DNA of 64,000 bases from Lates calcarifer. Its lineage: Eukaryota; Chordata; Actinopteri; Centropomidae. The stretch covers positions 3,820,471 to 3,884,470 of the forward strand of contig NC_066833.1 in NCBI RefSeq assembly GCF_001640805.2. The letters are read 5' to 3'. The notes below the pieces were generated by a model that made no database searches, was not told where the DNA came from, and worked only from the letters and a program-made list of their open reading frames with translations. Both the position numbers and the translations under genes were made by a program. Position 1 is the stretch's first letter. Every line of letters starts with the position of its first letter. This document shows positions 19,561 through 31,400 of the stretch, one piece after another.

Positions 19561-22500
19561 CTCAGGCCCCCGGGCCTGTGCACTGTAGGCCTGTTCAGTA
19601 ATCCATACATGGGTCCAGATCATGTTAATTGATTGGTCATATTACTAAGAGTTATTGTTATATACAGCCGGGAACTACAGACAAAAATGTGATAGAAGCA
19701 CTTACAAAATAATTGTAGGCCTTATTCACTCAATTATTCTGCTCAAACTAATCAGAGCAGAGGAGGAGCCGATGTATTGGGATATGGCGTGAGTGTTTTT
19801 CTAATGGTTTTAAGTAGCCTCTCTTAAATGCATCCATGAGCTGAGTCACTGCTGCTGCAGCTGTTGATCTTGTTGATAAGAAACTAAAGTAACTAACTTC
19901 CGATTGTTTTTAAAACACCTGCATACACCTGTCCCTGTCTCCTCACACAGTGTGTTTGACTCACGTCTCTCCCTGCAGAACTCCCTACAGTTTAAACCTC
20001 TCTTAACTTTCTGTAGGTTGAAACCAGCCAGATGATATAAAAACTACCTGCCCAGTTAAAATACAAAGTTGTCTAACTAGGGAGAAAACCGCCTAGTCTG
20101 GAAAAGGTCAGAGGTCACCCTGGTGAAGAGACAGGAAGGTCAAAATTGGTTTATGCAGCGGGTTTCTTTGTACATAAGCTCAAACTACTGATGTATTTTT
20201 GCTAAGCTGCATTTTCTCCTAGTTTTTCATGGTAGTAATGTTTACATACCTAATACTGAGCTGAAGGGCTTTTCTGGGCAGAAATATCCATGTTTCCACT
20301 AAACAGCATACAAAGGAAGTACAGGAAGTTGTTGACTTTTGACTTTCCGCCACAGCACTGCTGTGTGTATGGACAGTGAGTGTGTCCCTGTAGTGGAAGT
20401 GTGCATGTGCACTTATCAGCTTTCCTGTGTTTTTTCTCTTTTACTCTTGTTTTTAATGCAGGTTTCCTCTATTGTTTCCTTCGTCTGTTTCAGGCAGGTG
20501 AAACATTCAGACCTCTCTCTTGCTCTTAAGGCACTTTGAGAGAATGATATCATGCAGAAAGGAGGGTTTTGATTTTAGCTTGTCGCTGTTAGGAGGTAGC
20601 AGAAGTGTGTCGCTGACCCTGAGGGGAGGGAGATGAGCCAGTTAGAGGCCCGTCACCTCAGGCGTGAGATGAAGTGAGGCTTCTTTTTTGAAGTACTGTT
20701 GGGACGTGATGTTTATGTGTTGCAAGTTTCTCTTTCTGTGTATGTTTGCAGCTTAACGGTGGAATGAAAACAGGGTTAATCTGATGGAGGAAGTTTGCAT
20801 AGGATAGAAGGGGAAATCTGTATGTGCTGCCACTTGTATCAGCAGGGTCCTGACTTAGTTCCTTAGAGACCAGAGGTAACCCTACAGTAAACAGTTCTTA
20901 TTGTTATGGGTTACTAACAGGCTTTGTGTGACACTGGTTAGGCGAAGGAGAAATGTTTACCAGTGTTACTGTGTGGAAATATGAGTGTGAGGCTCAACAA
21001 TGAGCGCTTATGTTTTGAGATATTGTTAGATAGCCTGCAGGGCTGACTGATAAATCAGCAAGACCAGTATGGAGAGCGGAAGTCCTGACATCACATCCGG
21101 GTGAGTGTCTGCTCCACTATCTGTAATCTCTCACTCAGCGTTTCATTCATCAGTATTTGTGAAAAAATGAAGTGTGTTTTTGCAGTTTACTTTGTATTCT
21201 AACACAAATCAGCTCTACTACAGTAGCTGCTGTAAGAAATTTAAACCTTTGGGATTTTTGACTCCAACTAACCCTCATGTGTTATCTATATTATGGCTAT
21301 ACATGATTAATACATGAGTAATATTTTCACATTTTTTTCACATTTAGATAAGAATGAGAATGAACAGATGTGACTTGCAAAGTCATATGTAGTAATAGTT
21401 AGCCAGGCATGCTAATGTTAGCAGTAGGCAGTCTCTTATACATGTTGGAAAGGCAATAAAAAAACCCACATCCCTCCATTCTCTTTGTACAGAGTTTCAC
21501 TTTTACTACTACAAAGCTTGACAGGCCTAGTTATGGTTATAAAGCTGTGATTGGACAATGGTTTTTTTGGGTATACAGTATATTTTATATTGAAATATAT
21601 GTAGACAGATGTACAGAAATAAATGCAGAAATACATATTTTATTGTACATTTGGCTATTATCTCATGATTCTCATTTACTGTTTTTTAATTTTGTTTGTG
21701 GTTAGCACTTAGTAACTTAAATCTGTTCAAGTTTACTACTAAAAAGTACTGTTACTTTTAATATCTTTGACATTAACTGTAAAATTTTGATGGACCATGG
21801 CCAAACAATTATTGGCTGATATGTTGATGATGACATGCCTAAAATATTTATGGGACTCAGTAATCTGGTGTTGGTTGGTGTGTAGGTGCTGGTGTGTGTT
21901 TGAGGCTGTGCACAGACACTTTCACTTATTCCCTAAATCTCCTTCCCTGTCTTGTGCCAACACCAGTCTCCCAGCTCCCTGTGGTTATCACAGACATAGC
22001 ACTGTGACGAGGGACTGATGCCAGCTGAGTGTGTGTGTTTCTGTGCACGTAGACTCGCAGTAATGTGTGTGTGTGTGTGCATGTGGAGCACTTAGAAAGA
22101 AAGGCATAGCTAAAGAGGCCATATGCTGCCAAATGTTGGCTGCTTCTTTAAAAGCACAGCCCGCCTCCCCCACCCCTCCCTTTCTCTCTCTTTCCAGCTG
22201 GGACCTCGTCCACTACTCTCTACCCTTAAATATGTCCTTCCTCTTTCCCTCTCTTATCAGCTCTGCACAAGTAAACACTGATTAAACCTGAATCACTACT
22301 AGCTTTGAAATGAAATGAAAATGTGTTTGTTGGCTGATCACCAGGAGAAAACAGTGAGGGTCGATTCCTCAACCATCTTCTCTCTCCTGTCACCCATGTT
22401 ATTCCTCTTTGGTGATACTTTCTGCCTCATTAGGTGGTGTGAAATTATTTCTCGGTGCAAGAATATGTGGAAGTTTGACCTCCAGGGGAAGGTTAAGGTG

Positions 22501-23309
22501 TGGAAAAGGGATTGCTGAGCACCCAAAAATGACACAGGAGTGTTGGTTACATTATTAAAACCCATTTGGACTGCATTTATTTCTCTAGGAGAGAAGGAGT
22601 GATTTATAACATTATGTGCTCAGGTCATTGTTTTCAATCTTTGCCCCTCACCTAAGTAATAATTACAGCTTCAGTTACCTACTGTAGCCAGCCACCGCTT
22701 GTCCAACAACCAGCAATTCCTAATATATCTTTGCAGGTAAACACAGGTTGACCAGCTGTCTATTTGAAGAATTGGCCCAATGGTGTTTGATGAAGGATGC
22801 CTCTGTCTGTAGCTTTCAAATGAACAAACAGGTGGAATAACATCTGCTTTTAAACGATCAAGGTGCCTTTCCTCACTTACAATTTTTGATCTGATTCTCA
22901 AATATGATTTATGACTTATCAATCAGACAGAAGCCACTAAAGATGGCTTTATTGTCACTTAGTCACTGCCCTGTTTTGTTTAGGAAGTTTATCAGTGTAA
23001 CAAGGACAAGCATGATATGGCCCAACTCCAACTGCCAGTTCCTATATAGCTTTGAATTCACAGGTTAATTATTCACCAAGTTGAAATTTCAAGGCGACAG
23101 ACCATTAAATTAGCAAAATGAAATAACTAAAATTGCCTGCTCCCCCAAAAGCAGTCACAGGTGGCTGCTATAATTGTTAAATCACCTGAACCTAACCTAC
23201 TGTTTTTCCTGTGAACTCCTTGGTCCTCCAGCCATTAAAATCCCTTTCTGGATCAATAAAGGTATATACTTTGCATAAACATTCTTGTACTTTGTGTGTA
23301 ACTTTTGTT

Positions 23310-23540
23310 TAGAGAATAGTTTGACATTTTTGGAAATGCACTAATTTGCTTTCTTGTTGAGAGTTGGGTGAGAAGATAGGATACCTCACTCGTATCTGAG
23401 CAGTAAATACTAAGCTGCAGCCAGGAGCAGAGAGGTTAGCTTAGCTTAGCATAAAGACTGGAAATGGGAGAAACAGCTAGCCTGGCTCTTTTTTGTATAA
23501 TCTGTACAAAGATAAAGTGTAAAAACACCAATTTGACATT
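23310..23540 (+). repeat. Teleost 'gttagcttagcttagcataaagactgg' interspersed repeat
   Basis: Contains a typical start (agtttgacatttttggaaatgca), the diagnostic gttagcttagcttagcataa, and aaacagctagcctggctct. This family is found throughout spiny-rayed fish genomes. Confidence 0.6.
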
Positions 23541-24589
23541 TAAGTGATTGTGTATTGGACTATTTCTTAGACAGGAGTCTGTAGAGACTCTTCATTCTTT
23601 GGTCAGATAGTTACTGATCTAAATGATAATTCTTATGTCTTATGTAGGCAAAGCTAAGACACAACAACAGTTTATCTTGTTTTAAATAAGAGAAAAAAGG
23701 TTTTTGTGGAACAACAGATTCACACTATGGAATAATGAAAAAAAGTTTTTGTGCAAAAACTCTGAGACTGTGTCTAAAAATTTTTAAACAACACCTGCCT
23801 TCCATGATGGTCACCTACAGTTGGAGTAAGATAATGTGATGATGTGGCATTAGACCAGAGTTAAATTCAAAGGGGGAAAAAGTCAGATGAGGAAGTGGTG
23901 TCGTTTTGTGCTTTTTTTAAAGCAGAAGTGAAAAGCTGCTCTGCGGTTCCTCTCTCTTGTTTCTGAGAAGGAGAGACTGTGCAACAGGAAGTGAGGCAGG
24001 AGGTGGCAGAAAAACACACAGGAAGTCAAGTGAGGCCTGCTGCTCGATCTGATTCATCAGTAACACGTATCTAACCTGCAGCCTACTTCTCTGTCCCTGC
24101 AGACATTAACGGTTTTATGGGAGAGAATCAGTGTAGCTGTCTGATTGTCAGATCAGTTAGAAATGAATGAAGGACGTATAATACAACTTGCATGAATGCT
24201 TGTATGGTCGCTGACATGTTGTTGGTGACCCTCATGTCGACTGAAGAAGTTGCACTGCAGGTTTTTTCTTTTTTTACCCCTCGCCTGCCTCTGTTCCTGA
24301 AAAACCTACACTGCTTTGTGTGTTTCTAGGCCTCTATTTTACCTCATATCTGTGATCCATGAAAGAAAATAAGGGCCTCAGAGACACCACCTCTACACAG
24401 TGCCCTTCATTAAAGCCTCTCCTCTGCACAGACGTTTCATTTCAATGATCTATATCTACAAAGGATTTTCTACAACAGTTTCTCTGTGTGGCAGCAGATA
24501 TTTTGGTCAGTCCTGTTGGTACTAAAGAACATTTTTTATGCAGAGTAGTGTTACAGTCTTGTAGTCAAGGAAAGACTAGTGAGAGGACC

Positions 24590-24935
24590 CAGGTCCACGG
24601 GTTCAAGGGTCAGAGGCCCCCTGAACTAGAACCTTTGTGTGAAGTGACTGTTAATATTTCTTACTGCAGAGAGACACAAATGAGTACAAACAGATGCAAA
24701 ACACCCACAAAGGGACGCAAAATGAGCACAGAGAGACTCAAAACGAGTGTGACTAGACACAAAATGACTACAAGACAAAAAACAAGACAAAAATAGATGC
24801 AAAAACAACCACAAAGAGATACAAAACAACTATAAGAGACACAAAACGATTGCAAAGAGACACAAAGCAACTAAATATAGATGCAAAGCAACCTCAAAGA
24901 TTCAGTTTCAGTCAGGTCTGTGCCCAGGGGCCCAT
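24590..24935 (+). repeat. Minisatellite-bearing repeat element, right member of an inverted pair
   Basis: Starts with gggtcagaggccccctgaac and tttgtgtgaagtgac, then about 230 bases of a degenerate repeat (units like agagacacaaaacgactacaa, 24660-24895), and ends with ggtctgtgcccaggggccc. It is the opposite orientation of the element at 19268-19560, about 5 kb away. Confidence 0.6.
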
Positions 24936-25171
24936 TTTCTCATAGTCCGTCCATGCTCATAGTAGCCCTCTCTGCTTCATCTTTTGTAAACACAGCAGCT
25001 TAAAGTCAAGCAGCTGCTCCTCCACACACACAGACACACACACACAGAGTCAGTTTTCCATACCGTGGGAAGGATCATGCTCAGTCTCCTCTTGTGTAAT
25101 GTCCAGGAAATATTCTCCCTAATATGTTGTTTTGTCACGTCTCCTCACGTTGATCAGTTCACTGACCGTTT

Positions 25172-26171
25172 NNNNNNNNNNNNNNNNNNNNNNNNNNNNN
25201 NNNNNNNNNNNNNNNNNNNNNNNNNNNNNNNNNNNNNNNNNNNNNNNNNNNNNNNNNNNNNNNNNNNNNNNNNNNNNNNNNNNNNNNNNNNNNNNNNNNN
25301 NNNNNNNNNNNNNNNNNNNNNNNNNNNNNNNNNNNNNNNNNNNNNNNNNNNNNNNNNNNNNNNNNNNNNNNNNNNNNNNNNNNNNNNNNNNNNNNNNNNN
25401 NNNNNNNNNNNNNNNNNNNNNNNNNNNNNNNNNNNNNNNNNNNNNNNNNNNNNNNNNNNNNNNNNNNNNNNNNNNNNNNNNNNNNNNNNNNNNNNNNNNN
25501 NNNNNNNNNNNNNNNNNNNNNNNNNNNNNNNNNNNNNNNNNNNNNNNNNNNNNNNNNNNNNNNNNNNNNNNNNNNNNNNNNNNNNNNNNNNNNNNNNNNN
25601 NNNNNNNNNNNNNNNNNNNNNNNNNNNNNNNNNNNNNNNNNNNNNNNNNNNNNNNNNNNNNNNNNNNNNNNNNNNNNNNNNNNNNNNNNNNNNNNNNNNN
25701 NNNNNNNNNNNNNNNNNNNNNNNNNNNNNNNNNNNNNNNNNNNNNNNNNNNNNNNNNNNNNNNNNNNNNNNNNNNNNNNNNNNNNNNNNNNNNNNNNNNN
25801 NNNNNNNNNNNNNNNNNNNNNNNNNNNNNNNNNNNNNNNNNNNNNNNNNNNNNNNNNNNNNNNNNNNNNNNNNNNNNNNNNNNNNNNNNNNNNNNNNNNN
25901 NNNNNNNNNNNNNNNNNNNNNNNNNNNNNNNNNNNNNNNNNNNNNNNNNNNNNNNNNNNNNNNNNNNNNNNNNNNNNNNNNNNNNNNNNNNNNNNNNNNN
26001 NNNNNNNNNNNNNNNNNNNNNNNNNNNNNNNNNNNNNNNNNNNNNNNNNNNNNNNNNNNNNNNNNNNNNNNNNNNNNNNNNNNNNNNNNNNNNNNNNNNN
26101 NNNNNNNNNNNNNNNNNNNNNNNNNNNNNNNNNNNNNNNNNNNNNNNNNNNNNNNNNNNNNNNNNNNNNNN
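25172..26171. other. Assembly gap, exactly 1000 N
   Basis: A run of exactly 1000 N is a fixed-size placeholder, not a measured gap. The left flank is ANKRD44 intron 1; the right flank is sequence 3' of COQ10B. In the conserved gene order these two flanks are not neighbours. Confidence 0.95.
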
Positions 26172-26209
26172 TTGTGGTGTCACCATGGGGTTATCATGCA
26201 TTATAACCC

Positions 26210-26607
26210 TAGGCTTGGGCAGAATCAGTCATTACATCCCTTAATATAGTATATGTGTGATTTAATGCTTTTATGTTGTAGTTTTGTGTTGACCAAGTTC
26301 CCTGTTATATGTACTAAATACATTTTATCTTCAATCGTCCTTTTCATCAGTAAAGAAATACCTGAAATGTCTATGTTTCACTTAACATTATAGCAGAATG
26401 TCCCATTCAGTGCTTAACATATAGAGGAATAGATGCACTTTTATGGGCAAAAATATATTATGTTCACTTAGGTGGTCTTGTAGAAAAATATGCCTCTATA
26501 AATGAGACAATACAAAAATAAAACAGCCAAATAGTAATGGATCATCCTTACACCTGGTGGCCTAATCACCCCAGGCCCAGGTATATTAGTTCAGATGCCC
26601 AAGCCTA
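26210..26607. mobile_element. MITE-like element with 12-bp terminal inverted repeats
   Basis: Left end taggcttgggca (26210-26221) and right end tgcccaagccta (26596-26607) are exact inverted complements bounding 398 bp without coding capacity. This fits a non-autonomous DNA transposon. I could not identify a clear target-site duplication, so the superfamily is not assigned. Confidence 0.5.
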
Positions 26608-28404
26608 GTTTTAGACATGATTTTTTCTTGCTGTTTTGTGCCCTTCACATTCAAGTCTCACACAGACAAGCATCAAGGTTTTAACACTATTTGGACCCTG
26701 GTCTCACAGTGATTGGGGTTGCTGCTTGTGTCATCACATCATCACTTTAACCTCTTGCACTTCCTGTGGGACTAACTGTAACATAATCTGTAAGTAATGA
26801 CCCATCTCAGCTGTGAACTGGAGTCTTATACAATACTACATTTTTATTATTCTTCGGCCACAAAGTTAGAAAATGTGTCATAATAAATCAGCTACTGTCA
26901 TTAGCTCACTGCACTGCTGTAACCACAGTCTGAATAATCAAGGCTGGGGAAAAAACGTCTGGTCCAGGGCTGTTACTATGATTATTTTAAAAACTAAACT
27001 CTTCCCATCACGACTTTTTCATTGCCAAGGAAGCAGCGTAATAATTTGCACATCACTTGTACTTGTACTTTCTGTTGATCACTTTCTAATTGGTCACACC
27101 TGAGTCAATCTCTCACTCAGTCCTCTATAATTCTTTTCCACTGAACTCACATCGGATGTGGGTCAGCTGTCAGAGAAGTGAAGGATCCTTGAGATTACAG
27201 ATGGGCCTGTACATGTAATGGGGTTGACCTTGGACAACCATGAACTGTCTGACACATGAAGCTCAATGTTGTGCACAGTTCATCACAGAAGTAGGGAAAA
27301 GGAGCACAGCATTTACCATTATCCAAACTGACTAAATTATAAGATTTAGTCAACACTACAACTTCAAGTAGCTTCACCTCAGGCACAGACCTGCTAAAGG
27401 GGGAAATATCTTAAAATGTTCCCTTCTCTCATACAACCTCTGGTGGGCTCATCTGCATCCCAACTACAGCGGGGATCATTTATAAAGATAAAATGTCAAG
27501 AATCAACTTGTTCCTGCCTTTAAGGACTTTCTGTTTTTCCTGTTTTACATAAATATAAACTGAACATTTTAGACCAAACAACTAATCAATTAATTGAGAC
27601 AAAAATGTCAGCAGATCGATGATGAAATAGTTGCAGCCTGGATCTCAATACAGGTGATATGCACTTAACTCCCTGAAAATCAAATACTATACATCTCAAA
27701 ATCAATCTCACTGAAAGAAAATTAGTCTAATAGGCCTGCAACTAATTAAATTATCAGTTAACTGATTGATTCTTTAGTCTATAAAATGCAGAAAATTGTG
27801 AAAATGTCCAGGTCCAAGAGTCCAACACCCAAGGATATTCATTATAATCTATATCTATTAATCAACTAATGAATCAAACATATGAGTGAGATGACAGGAT
27901 GTAACACGTCACCATGAGCAGACAAATAAGTTGAACTACCAGAGCTTCTGGAGGACATACTGTCTTCCTGCAGCAGCTTTTTAAATCTGAAGTGGTTGTA
28001 AGGTAGTTAGAGCAGTGTAGCTAATGTTGACAGATGTGATGACATGCTCACTTGACCAATCACGACTGACAGCGCTGCTAAGCCATGATTTCACCTCACA
28101 CTCATAACCTGTGAGCTCAGTTTCACAACCAGGCACAGATTGAGCTCTGATAATGGGAATGACAGTGCAAATAATGTTGAAATGTTTAGCACCAAGGTGA
28201 AAATTAGCAGGTGGATCCACATCAGTTATAAAAGATGAGATAGGAAATCGTTGGAATTTGGGTCATTGTTGGTGGGAAAGGCACTGCAGTTAGAACACAG
28301 GTAGTCTCTTCTTTCTGTCTACACTTTCCCCCCTCTCATTTCTCTTTGGCATCGGGGCTTTGTGTTGGTCTGCGTTATCTGTGTTTGTGTGTCAGGGGGC
28401 AACG
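26608..28404. other. Region 3' of COQ10B (copy 1)
   Basis: AT-rich, no supported gene. It contains fragments of the 'attaatcg' teleost repeat near 27570-27870 and includes the COQ10B 3' UTR, whose poly(A) site I could not fix. HSPD1 and HSPE1, the next genes in human, are not present. Confidence 0.5.
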
Positions 28405-31400
28405 CTACGTGTGGTGAATCTCGTGGAACATGAGCTCACGAGGATAAACCGTCTCTGCACCGTATACGTTGGAGGCGCGACGCTCAAATGCTGACACCAT
28501 CTGCTTCACCACCTCATCGAAGAAGACGTGAGCGAGCTGGGAGTGGAGGAGCGAGCGAAACTCAAAGGAGATCTGGGAGAGAGAGGCGAGGAGGAGGGAG
28601 GGAGAGGAGAGGATAAAGTTAGCAGCTGAATTTCATACTGTATACACGTCAGAGGTCTGTGTGTGTTTGAAACTGATCCAATGAGAAATACAACACTTGC
28701 AGCTGAAGACAGGCCAAGTTCAGACACATGGAAGGACCAACACATGATCACAGGACACACACGGAGCAAAAGGTTAAATATTTCCGTTCCCTTCTCTAGG
28801 GGTGGGAATCTTTAGCAATCTAACAATTTCAAAACAGGATCAATTCTCTATTTAACATGATTCTCGCAATTTGTGCAATTTGTCTCCTTTCTTCTCTTTT
28901 TCCAACTGAGGCTATGTCCAAACCTAGTATGTTGTCATTTTAAAAGGGCATTTTAAAATGATGACTCAGGGAAGGATAATGTTGAGATTGATAAGACCCA
29001 ATCAAGAAGTGAATGTGGATGTCTGTGTTGCTGTTTCTAAAACTGCCCTGTTTCTGCGTGTTCTCACACTGACAAGTTTGGAAACATGCAGTGCACTATA
29101 AGAACCAGGATGGTGACTCAAACAGTCAAAGTTGAGTATGGAACAATGGACACTTCTCTCCCTCAATTGTTGCAATCTTGGCTATGCAGCAGAAAAGGAG
29201 GGACCACCAAATGTATTTTCAAACTTGTGAAAATAGCAGCTAAAGAAGGAGGACAAGTTGTTAGCACAGATGAAGGTGTACACAGTGTAGTGCATATAAC
29301 TGTAAGAACTGAAGTATACAATTGTAGACACAGCAACTGTATTCACAAAATACTTCACCCTTTGTCTTTTAAAGCTAATCATTAAGTCATTAAATCCAAA
29401 ATGTACCTTTTCAGGAGAAGAACTACCAGATTATTCTTGAATTTGCACATGTTACAGTGAATACAAAAATTGTTTTGGGGGATTTGTCAGTCAGTTCTTA
29501 TGTGAATCACCCTCCCTACTTTTTCTCTCTTCGCAGGTTTGACAGCAGATTGCCTGCTGCTTACAGCAAAATATCTCAAGGAAAGTTTTAATCGAAAGCA
29601 ACTGGACTTAGTTATAGTCTAGAAGACGTTTCACCTCTCATCCAAAAGGCTTCATCAGTTTGTGTTCGCAGCTGACCAGGCTGGGACTGGTCCAACCAAC
29701 CTGGTGCTTTCGATTAAAACTTTCCTTGAGATAACTATGACCTGGATGAATGAGAATATTCACAGGCTTACAGCAAAATCCACAGTGCAGGTACGAGGGT
29801 AACCCGGGAGGCCAGGGCTGAAGCGCCAAACTGTCTCCAGGTGGTTGAACAGTTTACCGTCTGAACAGGATGCCTGACAAGCAACAAATACACATTAATT
29901 GCAACCAAGACTTCTAACTGACTCAAGTCCTCTAATACTGCTACTGACTGCTAAACTTTTTATCGCTCTGTCTGCTGATTTCTGATGGCACTGCCATACC
30001 TTGACCAGGTGGGGGCGTACTGTAGTGACAAGAGAGGTGTAGTTCTCCACCACAGGAGGAAAGCCAACAGTTAGTTTGGCCTTGCAGAACCCAGATCGCT
30101 TGAAGATCACATCAGATTTCTTACACCAGGGAACAAAGAGGCGGTAGTTTTCCACACCGGCCACCACGTCATATATCTCCTGCATGGAATACCTAAAGAG
30201 TCAAGGATGGAAAGAGCCATAAACTCGGAGTGTGCAAATACAACCATGCAGAGCTGCATGTCAGGAAACAGGTGAAGGTTGGTAATTGTGATGTAACACT
30301 AGACAAGTCTGGCACGACCCAGTAAAATCTAGGTCAATGAGGAGCAAAGATAGAGAGAGAAAGGGAGGGAGGGAAGAGATGAGGAGAGGCTAAAAGAATT
30401 CAAGAGGAAAGGAAAAAAGCATAATAAAATAATAAACAAAATAAAGGCAAGGTGTAATGAATGAGAGACAAATGGAGACAGTCTCCAACTCTACTATTAT
30501 GTAACTGCATCACTCCAGCTGAGGGGAAAATAGCTGCCGCCGCTTGCGTCTATTTATACAAGCAGATTTAGTGATTATGACCTCTCTATGGAACACAGGA
30601 GGACATTTAGCACGTCATACAGAGCCAGCGCACCAGCATTCAAAACGTGATTGGAATTTAAAAATCTGCATTTTAAAGTTTTATATTATTGTATTTGAAT
30701 GTTGCTCCCTGTAAAGTGTACTGGGACGTCTGTGCATCAAAGCAAAATCAGTTTTACCTCATTAATATGCAAATGTATCAGGAAGACAACCAAAATCGAA
30801 TCGGATGAGAGTTATGGCCAAAAACGTGTTTTGTGAGGTCAATGTGACCTTCAACCTTTGACCACCACTTAGACTCACCCAATGATTCGTCTCTCGGAGT
30901 ACTCCTTCCTCTTGGAGAAGGAATCGGCAAGGTTGAAGAAGCTGCGGGCAGGCAACACAACGCTGCGCCCTGGCATGGCTGTACCCAGCAGGGGAGGCAT
31001 TTGCGTCATCAGGATCCCACATGACGACAGGTATCTGATCACAAAACAAACAATACAGAGACCAACAGGGTGAGGATTTGAATCAATAAAGTAAACTGTC
31101 ATGAACCACAAAACAGAGCAGGAGCAGTACACTGGTATCCAAAATATCTGTCACAAGATACAGTTTGATTACTGTCTAGCAATATAATAAGCTACTTCTG
31201 TGAGTAATTTAAAGAAACTGTGAGTAAACAGAGGAGCTTGACTGGTTCGTAGCTGCAATAAAGCATGAAAATCTTTCATGAAAATCTGATTATTGAATTC
31301 ATTCATTAATTTTTATTTGAAATATCATAATGACAAATACCCCATATATATTGAGCAGCTGTTATGAGCTGAATGTAAGTGCTGTTGATTTGTGTTGTCT

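Larger units (their letters stand above)
16424..25171 (+). other. ANKRD44 intron 1 (part)
   Basis: No convincing coding exon was seen in these 8.7 kb. The open frames are short, lack splice-site support and overlap repeats. It contains several teleost interspersed repeats, an inverted pair of a minisatellite-bearing element (19268-19560 and 24590-24935) and short TG/CA tracts near 22063-22080 and 25025-25046. It ends at a 1000-N gap. Confidence 0.6.

Noticed and set aside
19300..24895. Repeats of about 20 bases considered as a CRISPR-like array or as a coding repeat
   Set aside because: There are no unique spacers, the units are degenerate and the host is a eukaryote. The translated Cys/Phe-rich frames are low-complexity by-products of a minisatellite.
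25065..26249. Long open frames across the first N run
   Set aside because: N bases cannot create stops, so the length is an artefact. The same holds for the frames over 44296-45682.
29086..29385. 99-codon frame in COQ10B intron 4
   Set aside because: The sequence (tgcagtgcactataagaacc, ggacacttctctcc) looks repeat-derived, it is frameshifted in copy 2, and it has no recognisable domain.
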